From positions 3,549,001 to 3,613,000 of the forward strand of contig OU015652.1 of assembly GCA_907165275.2 (NCBI GenBank): DNA of 64,000 nt, written 5' to 3'. Under the pieces are notes generated by a model. It was not told the origin of the DNA, searched no databases, and was given only the letters and a program-made list of their open reading frames with translations. The translations under genes were made by a program, and so were the position numbers. The stretch comes from Zygaena filipendulae (Eukaryota > Arthropoda > Insecta > Lepidoptera > Zygaenidae). Position 1 is the first letter of the stretch; each line of letters opens with the position of its first letter. Shown in pieces: positions 36,869 to 48,908 of this stretch.

Positions 36869-38509
36869 TAAATAGGTAGGTACTCATTTTTCGTACACCA
36901 TAACTTTTAGGGTTCTCCTTTCAGATTAATATCTATATACATGAGGTACTTGTTCATTATTAAGTAGCCAGTGTTTTACATAAATTTTTACCCTCGATAT
37001 CATTACCACAGATAATAAAGATAGATTTACCATTACCTAAACTTTCGCCAATTTAAGGAGACTGAAAGAAAGAAATTTTTAACCGATTTCAAAACAACTG
37101 TGAATTTTGATCATTTATGATCATTAATAACCTAATCTAGTTCTACACTCTACGATTTAATAGCTTAAGCAAACTGGTTCATGAGAGCCACACCCAGCAA
37201 CCGAGTCGCCTGTCTCTTGAACAATCTACAAACACATAATATATACTGCCGTATTACCATATCTCGTTCGACCTGGGGTCTATGGTTATCTGTAATTATC
37301 ACCCACGGATGTAGGTATCTTATTATTTATTAGCAAAATTACGTAAAACGAGCTATGTTTGCTACTGTTTAATTATTGATCTGTAACTATTTGGGTAGTT
37401 TCCCTTGTAATAACTACTTGTACTCGGACCAAATTAACTGTCTAACACAATTTAAAGATAATGATGTACCTACCATCATGAAAAGTATATTGCTCTTTGA
37501 GTTTTATGTGTTAGAAAGTGAAATGCCAGTACAAACTTCTGGATAACATAAAACTGATTGGAAGCTATATCATTCTGCGCAAAACTTTCGGAGGGTTGGC
37601 AAAACTAATTCTACAACACGCTACTCAAGCTGGTAAGCTCTCAAATTCTAGTTTACCTTTTTCGTTTTCCACCACAGTGAGTGACATAGACATTAGACAA
37701 TATCTTGGAAAACTATTGAGTACCTATAGCGTTTATTATTACGGAGTACGGACTCTAGTTGCTATACAGAATTGACATTTCGGAAACAGTGAAATTAATA
37801 CTTATAAATTAAAACTAATGAATGGCTAGATGACCACAGTTTTTGGAGAGTTATTTTGTTTTCAACTTTTTCGAGTAGCTTTTTTTGGCATATATTTGCG
37901 CAGACACGCGTATATTTTGTTTTTCTCGAAAATTATTTTATCACTGGGTTCTAAAAAATGTATACTTGAATCACGGCATGATTTACTTTCATGCCAAGTT
38001 TAAATCCATCTACTCATTAGTTTTGCTTGAAGTGAACGAAACAACAGCTTTATTATAATAATTAATAGCTGTACGGTTTAACCCGTTTGCATTTCAAGAT
38101 ATCCTCATAACCTCTTTATCCAAGACTCAACTGAATGTTTTCTTTTGTTTACCTACTATTAACTTTCTCATTTATGTTTTATTAATATTTCTCTATTTGT
38201 ATGTCTGTTTGTTTCTACATCATTTTTTATTAGTCTTTAACCGTCAGAAATAGAAATAAACCGCTAGTGATTTTGAGTGTTTCCATTTCCTTATGTTTGT
38301 AAAATACAAAAAGAACTCGAACGTAAAATGTCTCCGAATGCTGCGGTAAAAGTGCCTTATCTAAGAGAATATAATCATGAAAGTAATACCAAAAGCTTTT
38401 TATTTTGAAAAAAGTATTTCTTTTTAAATTATAACAATAGAACGTGCCAATGACAGAAAAGGTCGTTGTTATGATATGATTGGCAAGTTGCACCGGTAGT
38501 ACGTATACC
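36869..38509. other. No gene seen
   Basis: AT-rich; a decayed Helitron-like 3' end near 38066-38100 (AGCTGTACGGTTTAACCCG). The open frame at 37518-37775 has no splice or compositional support. Confidence 0.55.
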
Positions 38510-38760
38510 ATGAAACGGGTGCGCCCGAGGCGGCCGGTCGCCAGTCACGACTCGACACCGCCCCCGAGACCCCAGCCCTGATCGAATTTATAAAATATGT
38601 TCATTTTCGAAGCGTAAAAGAGACAGAACTATGCGATTGTTATATCTCCATCTCGTTCTCAGAGTGGAGTTTGTGTTCATACCACCTCAGCGCATGCGCT
38701 CTAAGACACCGAATGCCTGTCCGGTCTGGCGACGTGCCGAACACTGAAAGGATACTAAAC
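38510..38760. promoter_or_regulatory. GC-rich block with NRF1-like palindrome
   Basis: A CpG-rich stretch (GGGTGCGCCCGAGGCGGCCG) and at 38690-38699 the palindrome GCGCATGCGC, the core of the NRF1/erect-wing site found at many promoters. It lies upstream of the TATA candidate and the hairpin. Role is inference. Confidence 0.3.
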
Positions 38761-38910
38761 GATCAGAGATAACAACAACACTTGCAATTGTTTTGTACAT
38801 CGAACAATTCTATTCGATTCTTTTATTGCCCGTGGTCGCTTTAGAAACTGCAACTATTGCTAAATGAATGGTGAATTAAGAAACTGCCATCATAATAATT
38901 ATTAAGACAA

Positions 38911-39036
38911 CCTAAAAATCATGACGATCAACATCATTACAGTAACCAACATTACATAAAATGCAAGCCTCGACTCGAAACTTGCAATTCACGTTGGTTG
39001 GTTACTGTAATGATGTTTATCGATATGATTTTTGGG
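38911..39036 (+). ncRNA. miRNA-like hairpin, 126 nt (candidate)
   Basis: The left arm (38911-38950, CCTAAAAATCAT...CAGTAACCAAC) and right arm (38994-39036, GTTGGTTACTG...ATGATTTTTGGG) pair over about 38 bp with only a few mismatches and offsets. The loop itself has a smaller TGCAAG/CTTGCA stem. Size and pairing suit a precursor microRNA, but a short fold-back MITE would look the same. I do not recognise a known miRNA seed. Confidence 0.35.
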
Positions 39037-39369
39037 TCCCTATAGTTAACGATTGATACGATAAAGTTGTCTAAACGTTGTCGAGACTGCAGGTCCTGTT
39101 CTGTGTTTGTGTTTCCAGTTCCACTAGTTTCAACTGAGAGTCAATGATTCACCGAGTTAGGAATGAGTAAGAAGCTTCTGTGTTTAATAAGATAACAATA
39201 GAAAATAGTTTTTCTTGTCCTTTTCAGATCTTTCGTTTGAACTTTTTTCCTAATGATAATAATAAATGTTCGAACTTAAAGTACACCGCAAAATGTAACT
39301 CGATCTTTACACATTGCGTGGCATCGACCCGCCGCGCCGCACCGCGCCCAACGTTGCATACTAACGAGC

Positions 39370-39400
39370 TATAAAATGCCCAGTGTGCAGTCACCAGTGT
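39370..39400 (+). promoter_or_regulatory. Candidate TATA promoter
   Basis: TATAAAA at 39370-39376 sits after a GC-rich patch (39325-39360) and is followed 20-30 bp later by CAGTCACCAGTG, which resembles the arthropod initiator. It lies 1.3 kb upstream of the secreted-protein frame on the same strand. A short leader exon could end at the CAG|GT at 39423 and splice to AG at 40621-40625. The link to that gene is inference. Confidence 0.4.
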
Positions 39401-39442
39401 CTCCGCGACTGCATTATTAGCAGGTCACTACAATAACTTATT

Positions 39443-39642
39443 ACCAGCTACACTCACGTGGTTTCACCTACATCAACTTCGGAATTCCCTCGGGAACTCT
39501 TAAATGTCTTATATGTATGTCCTATTTCACGGCCAAAGTAGTCATAATTATATACAAAACTAGCTGTTTCCCGTGGTTCAATCGCGTTAATATCGGAGTT
39601 CCTGCGGGAATTCAAAAGCACCTAGTGTCCTTCTCTGTACCC
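39443..39642 (-). mobile_element. Two Helitron-like 3' ends in tandem
   Basis: A diverged end at 39443-39505 (CACGTGGTTTCACCTAC, CGGAATTCCCTCGGGAACTC) and a second from CTAG at 39560 (GCTGTTTCCCGTGGTTCAAT, GAGTTCCTGCGGGAATTC). A SINE head follows directly. Confidence 0.5.
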
Positions 39643-39775
39643 TGGAACCCTGTGTTTACCACATCACACAAACACATACATGTGTGTATCACACAAAGTC
39701 CACCCTCACCGGGAATTGAACCCGGAACCTCTTGATTAGCGATTAGTAGGTAGGGATGTTGACCTAGTGCGCCAA
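39643..39775 (-). mobile_element. tRNA-derived SINE, head only
   Basis: Same family as 36607-36868: TTGGCGCACTAGGTCAACAT and GGGTTCAATTCCCGGTGAGG on the minus strand, with an ACACAT-type simple stretch replacing the body. Confidence 0.6.
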
Positions 39776-40659
39776 TCGGGTCGTCGAATTCAGTAATGTA
39801 GACAGAAAAACGTCAACTGTATCGACTTAAAGCCGTTATCACGACACGAAATCACGGCGCGTAATCTGAGACGCCGACTCATAGCCAATACAGGCGTGGA
39901 AATTAATGCTAAATAAATAATACTTAGACAACTCAATAATAGTAATAAAACATAAGTAGTAACATTTTTAATGATAATAATGCTTTTTAATTTTTACACA
40001 AATGTGCTAATTAAAATAAATTCATGACTATAACGTAAAGCTTTTCAGTTAAAATTATGACTTAAGATGTTATGTAAGACTATAGGCAGTAGTTGATAAA
40101 GAAGTTAAAAAATTTACCTCAAGTTCCAAAGGCTGCGACAAGAAAACTATTTGAATACATTTTTCATAGTTCTAGCCAAAACTTTATGTAACTAGGTATT
40201 TACTTATTATATCTTCCAAAAACTCCTTCTTTCCTTGTTACTATGAGTATCTATAATAAAAATAGATTTTACTTAAATTCCATAACAAATCAGTATTCAC
40301 CAAATTTATTAGATGCCTTATTGCCTTATTCAATAAACTGGTTTCCATTTATTTAAAATCCAAAATTACTAAAGAATATCTTTGTTTGTCACATTGTTCA
40401 TCTAGGTCTACTACTTTGAGTAACATATGAAGCTGCAAAGTTTTAACTCAATCTTAGGACCAAATAAATAGAACTGAGTCAACAGACTTCCGAAAATACG
40501 ATGTTTTGATATTTCGAGCGGATTTGAAATGCTTAATAATAACTGGAGTTTTGAAAATAATCGCGTGGAGTCATAGACAGTCGCTTGTATTCAATAAAAA
40601 ATATTATTTGACATTGATTTAGTAGGCGCGTATGTTGATGAGCTAAGAATCTCATAAGA

Positions 40660-41487
40660 ATGAGATTCTCGGTCACAGTTCGCCATCACAAGAACAAGCG
40701 AGAGGTCATCGGAAAGTGTACAATGATGCTGGTTAAACTCGTACCTTTACTGTTAGTGCTAGTGCTTGTGCAAGGACAAAATGGATGGACAAATTTCGGC
40801 AATATGAGACTGCCGTACGCTAACACCGACTACAATGAGGACCTTTTCAATTCACAAACAATTGGTGGATCTCTTTTTGACAGTATTGTGCCTAAAATAC
40901 CGTTCGACAGCTATATACCCCAGCTGCCATATTTTGATCGTAATATTGAGAACCAACACGACTTTGGACCGAACACCGAAAATTACAAGGTTGTTACTTC
41001 AAGAGTAAATTTTAGGGCTGGACATTATGACAGCCCACCAATTGGCCCAAATGTACCTCTAGGCGAGAGACCACCGCCACCTTTTTTCAGACCCAATGGA
41101 GGACAAAAACCACCAAGCGGATATAAGCCGAATGAAGACAAGATTCCAGATTTGGAAAGACAGTCGAATAATTTCGGACTTCCAAAAGACCAACGCCCAC
41201 CATTCGACAGACCATCAGGTAACTTTGGTCCCGAATACAATGAGCAAAATATCGATGTTAAGAGACCAAATATGAATACATATCCACAGGAGACTGCGGC
41301 GTTATATAACCATGGATCTAATCAAAAATATAATTTAAAACCCACGAATTCATTCACTGCTACACTTAATGCAGCCGAGCAAAGGCAGATTTTTAAAAAT
41401 GAACTGACTATCAACCAGAATTTAGATGAAAGTGGAAATGCCCATAAAAATGTATATGATTTAGATGTCATATATGATCAAAAATAA
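40660..41487 (+). CDS. Secreted Pro/Asn-rich protein, 275 aa, family not recognised
   Basis: A single open frame of 275 codons, much longer than chance frames in this AT-rich region. An in-frame TGA lies at 40639-40641, so the coding part starts in this exon. ATG 40660 gives a basic 21-residue lead; the Met codons at 40723 and 40726 start directly on a strong signal peptide (MLVKLVPLLLVLVLVQG) and are the likelier functional start. The mature part has no membrane segment and few or no cysteines. It is rich in Asn, Pro and Gly, with Pro-rich runs around residues 126-155 (SPPIGP, ERPPPPFFRPN, KPPSGYKP) and an acidic, Asn-rich C-terminus ending YDLDVIYDQK. Low-complexity secreted proteins like this are common among insect cuticle, eggshell and silk-associated proteins, but I recognise no domain. 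That coding is real is fairly secure; function is unknown. Confidence 0.75.
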   Translation: MRFSVTVRHHKNKREVIGKCTMMLVKLVPLLLVLVLVQGQNGWTNFGNMRLPYANTDYNEDLFNSQTIGGSLFDSIVPKIPFDSYIPQLPYFDRNIENQHDFGPNTENYKVVTSRVNFRAGHYDSPPIGPNVPLGERPPPPFFRPNGGQKPPSGYKPNEDKIPDLERQSNNFGLPKDQRPPFDRPSGNFGPEYNEQNIDVKRPNMNTYPQETAALYNHGSNQKYNLKPTNSFTATLNAAEQRQIFKNELTINQNLDESGNAHKNVYDLDVIYDQK

Positions 41488-41498
41488 TGAAGAACTGT

Positions 41499-41664
41499 AA
41501 TAAATATTTAACCTGGATATTCTTTTCGATGTCTGTATCGAACTTTTCAATGCATTAACTTTTTTCGATTTATATTGTGTATGTAAAATTTTATTGTATT
41601 ACTTTTTTAATATAAATATCAGTTTAACCTTAAAATAAATATTATATTCAGTTTTAAAAATAAA
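41499..41664 (+). terminator. Poly(A) signals of the secreted-protein gene
   Basis: AATAAA occurs at 41499-41504, only 12 bp after the stop, and again at 41634-41639 and 41659-41664. Their position supports a transcript ending here; the later sites give a more usual 3' UTR length. Confidence 0.5.
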
Positions 41665-42806
41665 TTCTACTGTCTGTTTATTGTACTTTCTGTACGTCTA
41701 GCAGCAGTCGGCGGCGCTTTCGCTCGGGTGGTAGGTGTTTGGAAGTAAGCTGCTGCCATGCCAGTATTGCTTCGATAAGCTTTATGTTTAATTTCAAATA
41801 GTCATAATATCTCTTCTTCATAAGCACCGATTGCGATGAAGGCAATGTTACATGTAGTTAATATAGGTAATGCAACTTTAAAAATCCCATCAGACACAAT
41901 TTTTTTAAAACATACTTATCTAACGATACCCCACACGCGTGTGTGCACTGTAATTTTATTTCACTATGGTATACAGGGTGGTTTGAGACAAATTGTGAAG
42001 ACAAAATCAGCATGAATTTTTATTAGCCTAATCAATCCTGTCTCCGACGAGGAACAAAGTGGCTCTATGGCGTCAAGTTAAGTTAGGGTATTAAAGAAAT
42101 GTCACAAATCAAAAACACTTTTCCCATACACTTTGTATATTTGTATAGCTCTTGCTTCATATACTGTACTGATACAATTTGCAAAGAAAGATATGCAGTC
42201 TATTTAGATTAGTTCATAGACTGCACTTTTTTCCAAATCTCTTCAATATAATGTCAATAGTGACGAGGGAATAAAATTTTTACATACAAAGATTAGACTA
42301 GCATTATCTTAATTATATAAGAGCTCCGTTTTTCCAATTTTTGATATTTCTATATATCCAAATTGTAAAAAAATAATTAACTACTAACTAACCGGAAATA
42401 AAAAACCTCGCTGCATACCGCACTGAACACAAAAGCTAGACAGATTCAATATAAACTATATTCAAATTGCGTTCCTGTTACAATACAAATCACTTAAATC
42501 ACTTAGAATTACCCAGATCCGAAACCCTAAAAGGATTTATCAACCGCTGTTTTAACTACATATCATCTAGATAAAAACTAATGTAATAAAAAATCATATT
42601 TTTTTTCAAGCGATTGTTGCTACTCGGCTAATTCAATACCTACCTACTCGTTTATGGTAAATATACGTAATTATCATAAAAATAACCTTAAACTTGTTAT
42701 CAAAAAAAGATTTATATATCGACCTCGGTACCCAATATTAACATAGAATAAATTTTCATACGATTAAATTCACATAAATCACAATTTAAAAATGTATTCA
42801 GTCACA
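41665..42806. other. No gene seen
   Basis: Intergenic, AT-rich. A short CpG-rich patch lies at 41700-41760 just past the poly(A) sites. Confidence 0.55.
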
Positions 42807-43032
42807 TCCTACTAATATTATAAACGCGAAAGTTTGTAAGTATGACGTATGGATGGATGGATGGATGGATCGATATTTGTTACTCTTTCACGCAAAAACT
42901 ACTCGATGGATTTAAATGAAACTTTACAATAATATAGCTTATACATCAGATTAACAAATAGGGTACTTTTTATCCCGGAATTCCCGCGGGAACTCTGAAA
43001 TTAACGCGGGTGAAACCGCGGGGCACAACTAG
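42807..43032 (+). mobile_element. Helitron-like element, young subfamily copy 2
   Basis: TCCTACTAATATTATAAACG start, GGAT microsatellite at 42850-42870, TTATCCCGGAATTCCCGCGG, then GCGGGTGAAACCGCGGGGC and CTAG. Inserted between A (42806) and T (43033). Confidence 0.8.
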
Positions 43033-45360
43033 TTTTAAAATAATTATAATCATGTTAGTTTCATTGAATATTCAAAGTAAATATAAAACAGTGAAAAATG
43101 TGAGTAGGCTAGTCGATTGGACTAAAAAAGTTTTGTGGGATTTTGTGGGCAACCACAAAAATAAACCCTCTTAACTGTACCTCGATGTCGATATTTATGA
43201 TAAGTGAACAATTTTTTATGATAGTCATCTGCTATTTGATGAGTAAAGTGCGGGTTGCCGGGTTTGAAACCGTCGGACAGAAACCGCACTGCTTGTTACC
43301 ATTCTACATCGCATCTCAAACTTTTTATCAATAGCCACTTCTTCGTAAGTTCCTTTCTAAAACCACTAATAGGCTATACGCGGTTTCGATAACATAGCCA
43401 TCTTGAAATATTAAAACAGTCAAAACGTTTACTGTAACCACTAACCATCGACTTTTAATATAAATAAAACGAAGTATGGATGACGAAACATTTATGGCGA
43501 AATTCACCTCTATTATGTACTTACTCATGGAATCCTTTAAACTATAAAGACTTTAAATAATGTAAGTACCTAAATAATCCAAACCCAAACATTTTTTTAT
43601 GAAAATGAAATTAAAATGATTAGATACAAAAGAAATTAGTTACAATATATTTAACCATAATAATATACATTTCGCTGTTAAGAAGAAGGCTCAATGCGTA
43701 ATCCCGTTGATTTACTATGAATGATTAATTAGCTCTTTGGTAAGTAGACACCTGGAGGAAATTTGTTTTATTAACGTATGCGTAGGCGTTAAGGTAATTC
43801 GTTCATGATAATTCAATTACCTGGAATAGTAAAAATTGTTTAGATTAGTTAATTAGATAGATTCGGTTAGGAAAGATAAAGGAAAAGAAAAAGATCAGTC
43901 TAATTGATCATGAGGCGTCTCTTCGTGTTGGGTCTGCTTTTAAAGCAGCACATTTCTCATCGGATGTATTGCCTATTTGTTTTCCCGCATTGCCTTGCTC
44001 TTGCACACTGTTTAGCATAAAACAGATAGCATTTCTTCCGAAGTAGACTCCATAGTAGAATTAACGTCCTGAATTTGTCTTTAACTTAATTAGTTTACAA
44101 TAAATTGTCCGTATAAAGCATTTTAAATTTTCAACGTATTGTTTGTGTTATTTTTTTTTTTAAGATTCTAATGGAATAAAATTGATTCTCATAACGTTAA
44201 ATCAACGTAACATTATAAAAATTTTGAATGCTATGTTTTCGATAATAACAATTAATCAATTTTGTATCACGCTGTGACGCGGTAATGATAATGAATGACG
44301 ATAGGAACGAATTAGTACAACATATCGCTGAGGTCATTAGAAACGAACTTAAGGCTCGTGGTGTCGCCAACGACCTTGGGCGTTGAGGCGTGGCCTAATT
44401 TTCTCGCCCCCGCTACCCGCACCCAAACATCGCGCGATAATGTACGTAGGGTCAGTGGAACAGTTATCGGCACTCCATCAAATCTATCATTATTTTAATT
44501 GATATTACATTGAGTCATGCAAATATTTTTATATCGTATTTTTTATGTTTTATTTTAATACTTTAATAATGAAGGTAAATAATTATTGATGTTTATTTTT
44601 ATTATATTGTAATTTTACTATAAAGGATTAATGATATCAAATTCGTAGTTAAATAGGTAGTTAAATTAATTTATTATTTTACAATTTAGTACTTATTTAG
44701 TACAATTTAGTACCTATACACAAATTGATTTTTTTCTTTTCACATATTTAGTGTACCTATTTGGTACCTTTAGGTACCGAATTTATTTTTAATTTATATC
44801 GTCCCAGAAAAAAGTAGTAGACTAATCAAAATTTTCGCCGTAAGAAAACATATTTGCTGTAAGTAACAAAACACCAACTTTTCACCAGAAACATTTTTTT
44901 TATAAAATTGAAAATAAAGCAACTTTTTAACAAGAACTGACAGAATTGTGATTTTTTTTGTACATAGTTTTGTTAAGTTAAGGGTGCGCTCCGCCAGATT
45001 ATGCAGCTCTTATCCGATAGAGGCCGCGGACGGCGCCATAAAAGAGTTTTCTCAATTTACAGAGAATCACAAGGTTAAAAAATAGATTTTGATGATGGCT
45101 GCGAGAGAATGAGTGTTTAATACATCTTTAATTTAAAATTTTTATATGGCTTTACGCGCATTATTATCCTTTAACTACACGAAAATATCGAATAACTGGC
45201 CGAAACGTAGTCACACACACATGCAAATCGATTAATACTAGACGATTAGGATTCGTAATTTGGCTACCTCAACAAGAGTCTCGGTGGTGTGCGTCTTTTT
45301 TTGTAAACTATGAATCGTGAAAATCTTGTGTTCAAACCTTAGATTTCGATTCCACTTTTT
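43033..45360. other. No gene seen
   Basis: AT-rich intergenic DNA with small GC-rich patches at 44350-44450 and 44975-45045 and no supported coding region. Confidence 0.55.
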
Positions 45361-46139
45361 GACCACGTGATCACATAGATATGACGAAAACATGAAGTTT
45401 GAGTACCAACACGATGGGTCTGTAACTTGTAGTTTCCGAGATACAGGCTATCGAAGATTTGATCTCGTGATCACATAGATATCACGAAAACATGAAGTTT
45501 GAGTACCAACACGATGGGTCTGTAACTTGTAGTTTCCGAGATATAGCCTATCGAATATTTGACCACGTGATCACATAGATATGACGAAAACATGAAGTTT
45601 GAGTACCAACACGATGGGTCTGTAACTTGTAGATTCCGAGATACAGGCTATCGAAAATTTGACACCGTGATCACATAGATATGACGAAAACATGAAGTTT
45701 GAGTACCAACACGATGGGTTTGTAACTTGTAGTTTCCGAGATATAGGCTATCGAAAATTTGACCACCTGATCACATAGATATGACGAAAACATGAAGTTT
45801 GAGTACCAACACGATGGGTCTGTAACTTGTAGTTTCCGAGATACAGGCTATCGAAGATTTGATCACGTGATCACATAGATATCACGAAAACATGAAGTTT
45901 GAGTACCAACACGATGGGTCTGTAACTTGTAGTTTCCGAGATATAGCTTGTTGAAAATTTGACCATGTGATCACATAGATATCACGAAAACATGAAGTTT
46001 GAGTACCAACACGGTGGGTCTGTAACTTGTAGTTTCCGAGATATAGGTTATTGGAAATTTGACCACGTGATCACATAGATATCACGAAAACATGACGTTT
46101 GAGTACCAACACGATGGGTCTGTAACTTGTAGTTCCGAG
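45361..46139. repeat. 100-bp tandem array, eight units
   Basis: Units start at 45361, 45461, 45561, 45661, 45761, 45861, 45961 and 46061 with no change of length until the last, which is shortened. Each carries GTGATCACATAGATAT (an 8-bp palindrome, GTGATCAC, in most units), CATGAAGTTTGAGTACCAAC and TTGTAGTTTCCGAGATA. Units 1-2 and 5-6 share private variants (GAAGATTTGAT), hinting at a 400-bp duplication step. The array ends in a fold-back: GTTCCGAGA then TCTCGGAAC, followed by CACGTGGTCAC, the reverse of the unit start. A diverged relative continues to about 46285. Confidence 0.93.
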
Positions 46140-46289
46140 ACTATATCTCGGAACACACGTTGCATCACGTGGTCACATAAGACACAATAAAAATATTATT
46201 TTCATTGCATCGGAGAATTTGGAGATAAACGCTGAATTTTATCACCCCAGGCCGAGATACAACCTTTCGAAAATATGGTCTCTCTCTTT

Positions 46290-48908
46290 TACTCATCGTG
46301 AAAACAAGAAAGAGATAGCAAGAATTTATTCAACACAAAAATATAAAATACTTTTACCCGTAAGTTACGTTATACCTCATCGTACGTGACGCAGAACCAA
46401 AACGTCTTTTCCAACTTTCCACAAGTTATTTGTATTCGCTTCGGCTACTAATAGGTACCTACTACATCAGTAATAGGTATATTTTCAAATACAATTCTAA
46501 ATTATCTTGGTAGGCAAAATTGTCAAAACTCACGGCACAACGCCGCGCCACCTTGTGATCCTTTTGGAATTCACTACAAACTACTGCATTCGGGGGACTT
46601 GTCAGTCTACAGCCTAACTACAGCTGTTTATAGACCGGGCCGCCATTTTCGTACACTTATAAGTGTATTCGTTCTCTCACACAAGCAAAGGTTCGACCGA
46701 AATTTAATTCATTTTGAAATGATTGTAATTATGTTATTTCTTCACTATAATATGCAAAGATTTTGGGCTGTGCGTTATCGTAACAAGTAGTAGTATTTTA
46801 TTAAATGAAGTCTAATAAATAAAAACAGGCGGAATGCCTTTAATATAGCTACGGCAGTTTGTATGAAAACTAGACCTTTAGACCCACCTTAATGTTAGTT
46901 GCAATTAAAATATTTTCACTAAAGTTACAAGGAAACAGGTTTTACTACTTACAGCATTCTTCGATTTGTATGCAGATAGAAAATTGCTGTATATTTTCCG
47001 ATATCTAAAATGCTGTAGCTGTATATTTTTATTTTTATTAATTTATTGATTAATTTAGTAAAAGAAAGTAATAAAACAAAAATGTGTTTATAAAATTGCC
47101 TTTTGTTACAAAAAAATACAATGAACCAATAATTAAAATTCAGTGAAGTCCAGTTGCCCAACTTTTTGCAGCTTTTTTTTTCGTGGCATTTTTGATGTCG
47201 CTACCTTATTTTGCTCACAAAATTAATTTGGCGTAACCAAGCGGATTGCGACAGCGCGACGCACAGCCTACCCGTTTGAATGCCAGCGCCAGACTGACTC
47301 CCGTCGCCCGCGCACGGACCCGCTCGTGACCATTTGTAGTGAATGTGGTATAAAAAACATTTCGTCAAAACTATGTATTATTTTGGAACGATAAATGCTC
47401 AGTTTTAAGTTAAACAAGTTAGCAATCTTTTCCTGAAAGAATCGTGAAATTATCACTTGTAGTTTAGAAGCAGTAGCGTATTTCAAGTTGAAAACAGCTT
47501 CATTTCAATGTTTTTTTTTGAATAGTATTTTGTAGACTACAATTTATTTAAATGCTCAGATTGAAGTTCATATATCAATCTTTAATATATGTTAATTCTG
47601 GAATCGTCAGTAGGCTAATTTATGAGCTTTAGGGCCTCAAAAATGATCGTTTCACGACTCCATGCGCCTTAAAAGGGAATCGTTAACAATGAATTATGAC
47701 GGGCGATACTTTTGAACATTAAATGGTATTTAAAACGCACATTATAACATAATGCACCTTGGTTTTAGTTGAAGATAAATAGGTTGTAGCTGTCGTTGAA
47801 ATAATTTTGTAGAAGTTTTAAAAAACTTATTTTTAGGTAGTTAGCGTTGATGACGTCGATGAGTTTTACTAATTTTAAACATTAACCTCTGACGTGATAG
47901 CAGCGAATAGTGACGTAAGTTGTTTTTTATTTCAATAACCTTTTGATCAATTTGTGATCTCTAACTCGAATAAATATATTTTTATTTTATTACTTACCTA
48001 CCTACCTACTTATAGAGATCAGAAAACTAACCGAACAGATGTGCCTAAAACCTGCACAGAGCTATTATATGTAGGTACCTATTATTAATATTTGAATATA
48101 TATACACGACAGATTTTCATGCAGTTCTCTCTGGCAAACTATGTCAAACAGTTTTTCGATGTAATACATTTTTATCAGTATGAATTTATAAATTGCCATC
48201 TAAAAATATAAAAATACGATCAAAAAAATCAAGAAAAAAAGATAAAAATTGTTGAAAGCGCTCAACAAAACCATCTCTGTGGAAAATCGTTTAATATTAT
48301 ATGGAAGGTGTTTTTATAAAATGCTGCCTTTTAAAATTTTCTAAATATTGAATTTCTTAAAACAAGTCAGCATATTATTTTTTCGTCACTGTAAACCAAT
48401 TAACATGTCTATAAAACAGTTATATGAGCATGTAATAAGCGACGGAACATCGGTTTCCGATTACTAATTTATTTTCAATAAAATCTCCGGGTTAAGCAAT
48501 AAAATATTATTAAATTTAATATGTAGGTGTTGAAATATAATCATGCACCTCATAGACATCTTAATGTTCCATTAAAGTATGATTTTCAGATTAAACTTAA
48601 TTTCATTTCATTTCATTTTAATTTCTCCTTACCTAATTTGTTTATGAGAACTATTAAAATTATTCATATTAAATCTAAACTACGTTAACTTTTCAATTAA
48701 TAATTGTATTGCGATTTTGCATCGTCTAGCAAAATAATAAAAGTCACCGAATAGATTCAAAAAAGATCTCGAATAAATAGTTTTACCGAAAGCGTACAGT
48801 ACAGCATAAACACCACCAAATTGATAAATTAAAGTTTGTGATACATGTGTGCAATTAATTGTTTTTCCTTCAACATGTCGCGCCTATATGGCGTCTCCTT
48901 TGGTCATA
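46290..48908. other. No gene seen
   Basis: AT-rich; a GC-rich patch at 47240-47330 (CAGCGCGACGCACAGCC, CGTCGCCCGCGCACGG) could be a promoter or regulatory block but is unassigned. Confidence 0.5.

Noticed and set aside
39180..39374. 64-codon frame before the TATA box
   Set aside because: It ends at the promoter-like sequence, has no start context or conserved features, and is probably chance.
41025..41240. 71-codon minus-strand frame rich in Gly and Pro
   Set aside because: It is the antisense shadow of the Pro-rich part of the secreted-protein gene at 40660-41487.
45361..46139. CRISPR-like array
   Set aside because: The repeats are continuous 100-bp units with no unique spacers, in an insect nuclear genome. 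It is a minisatellite or satellite-like array.
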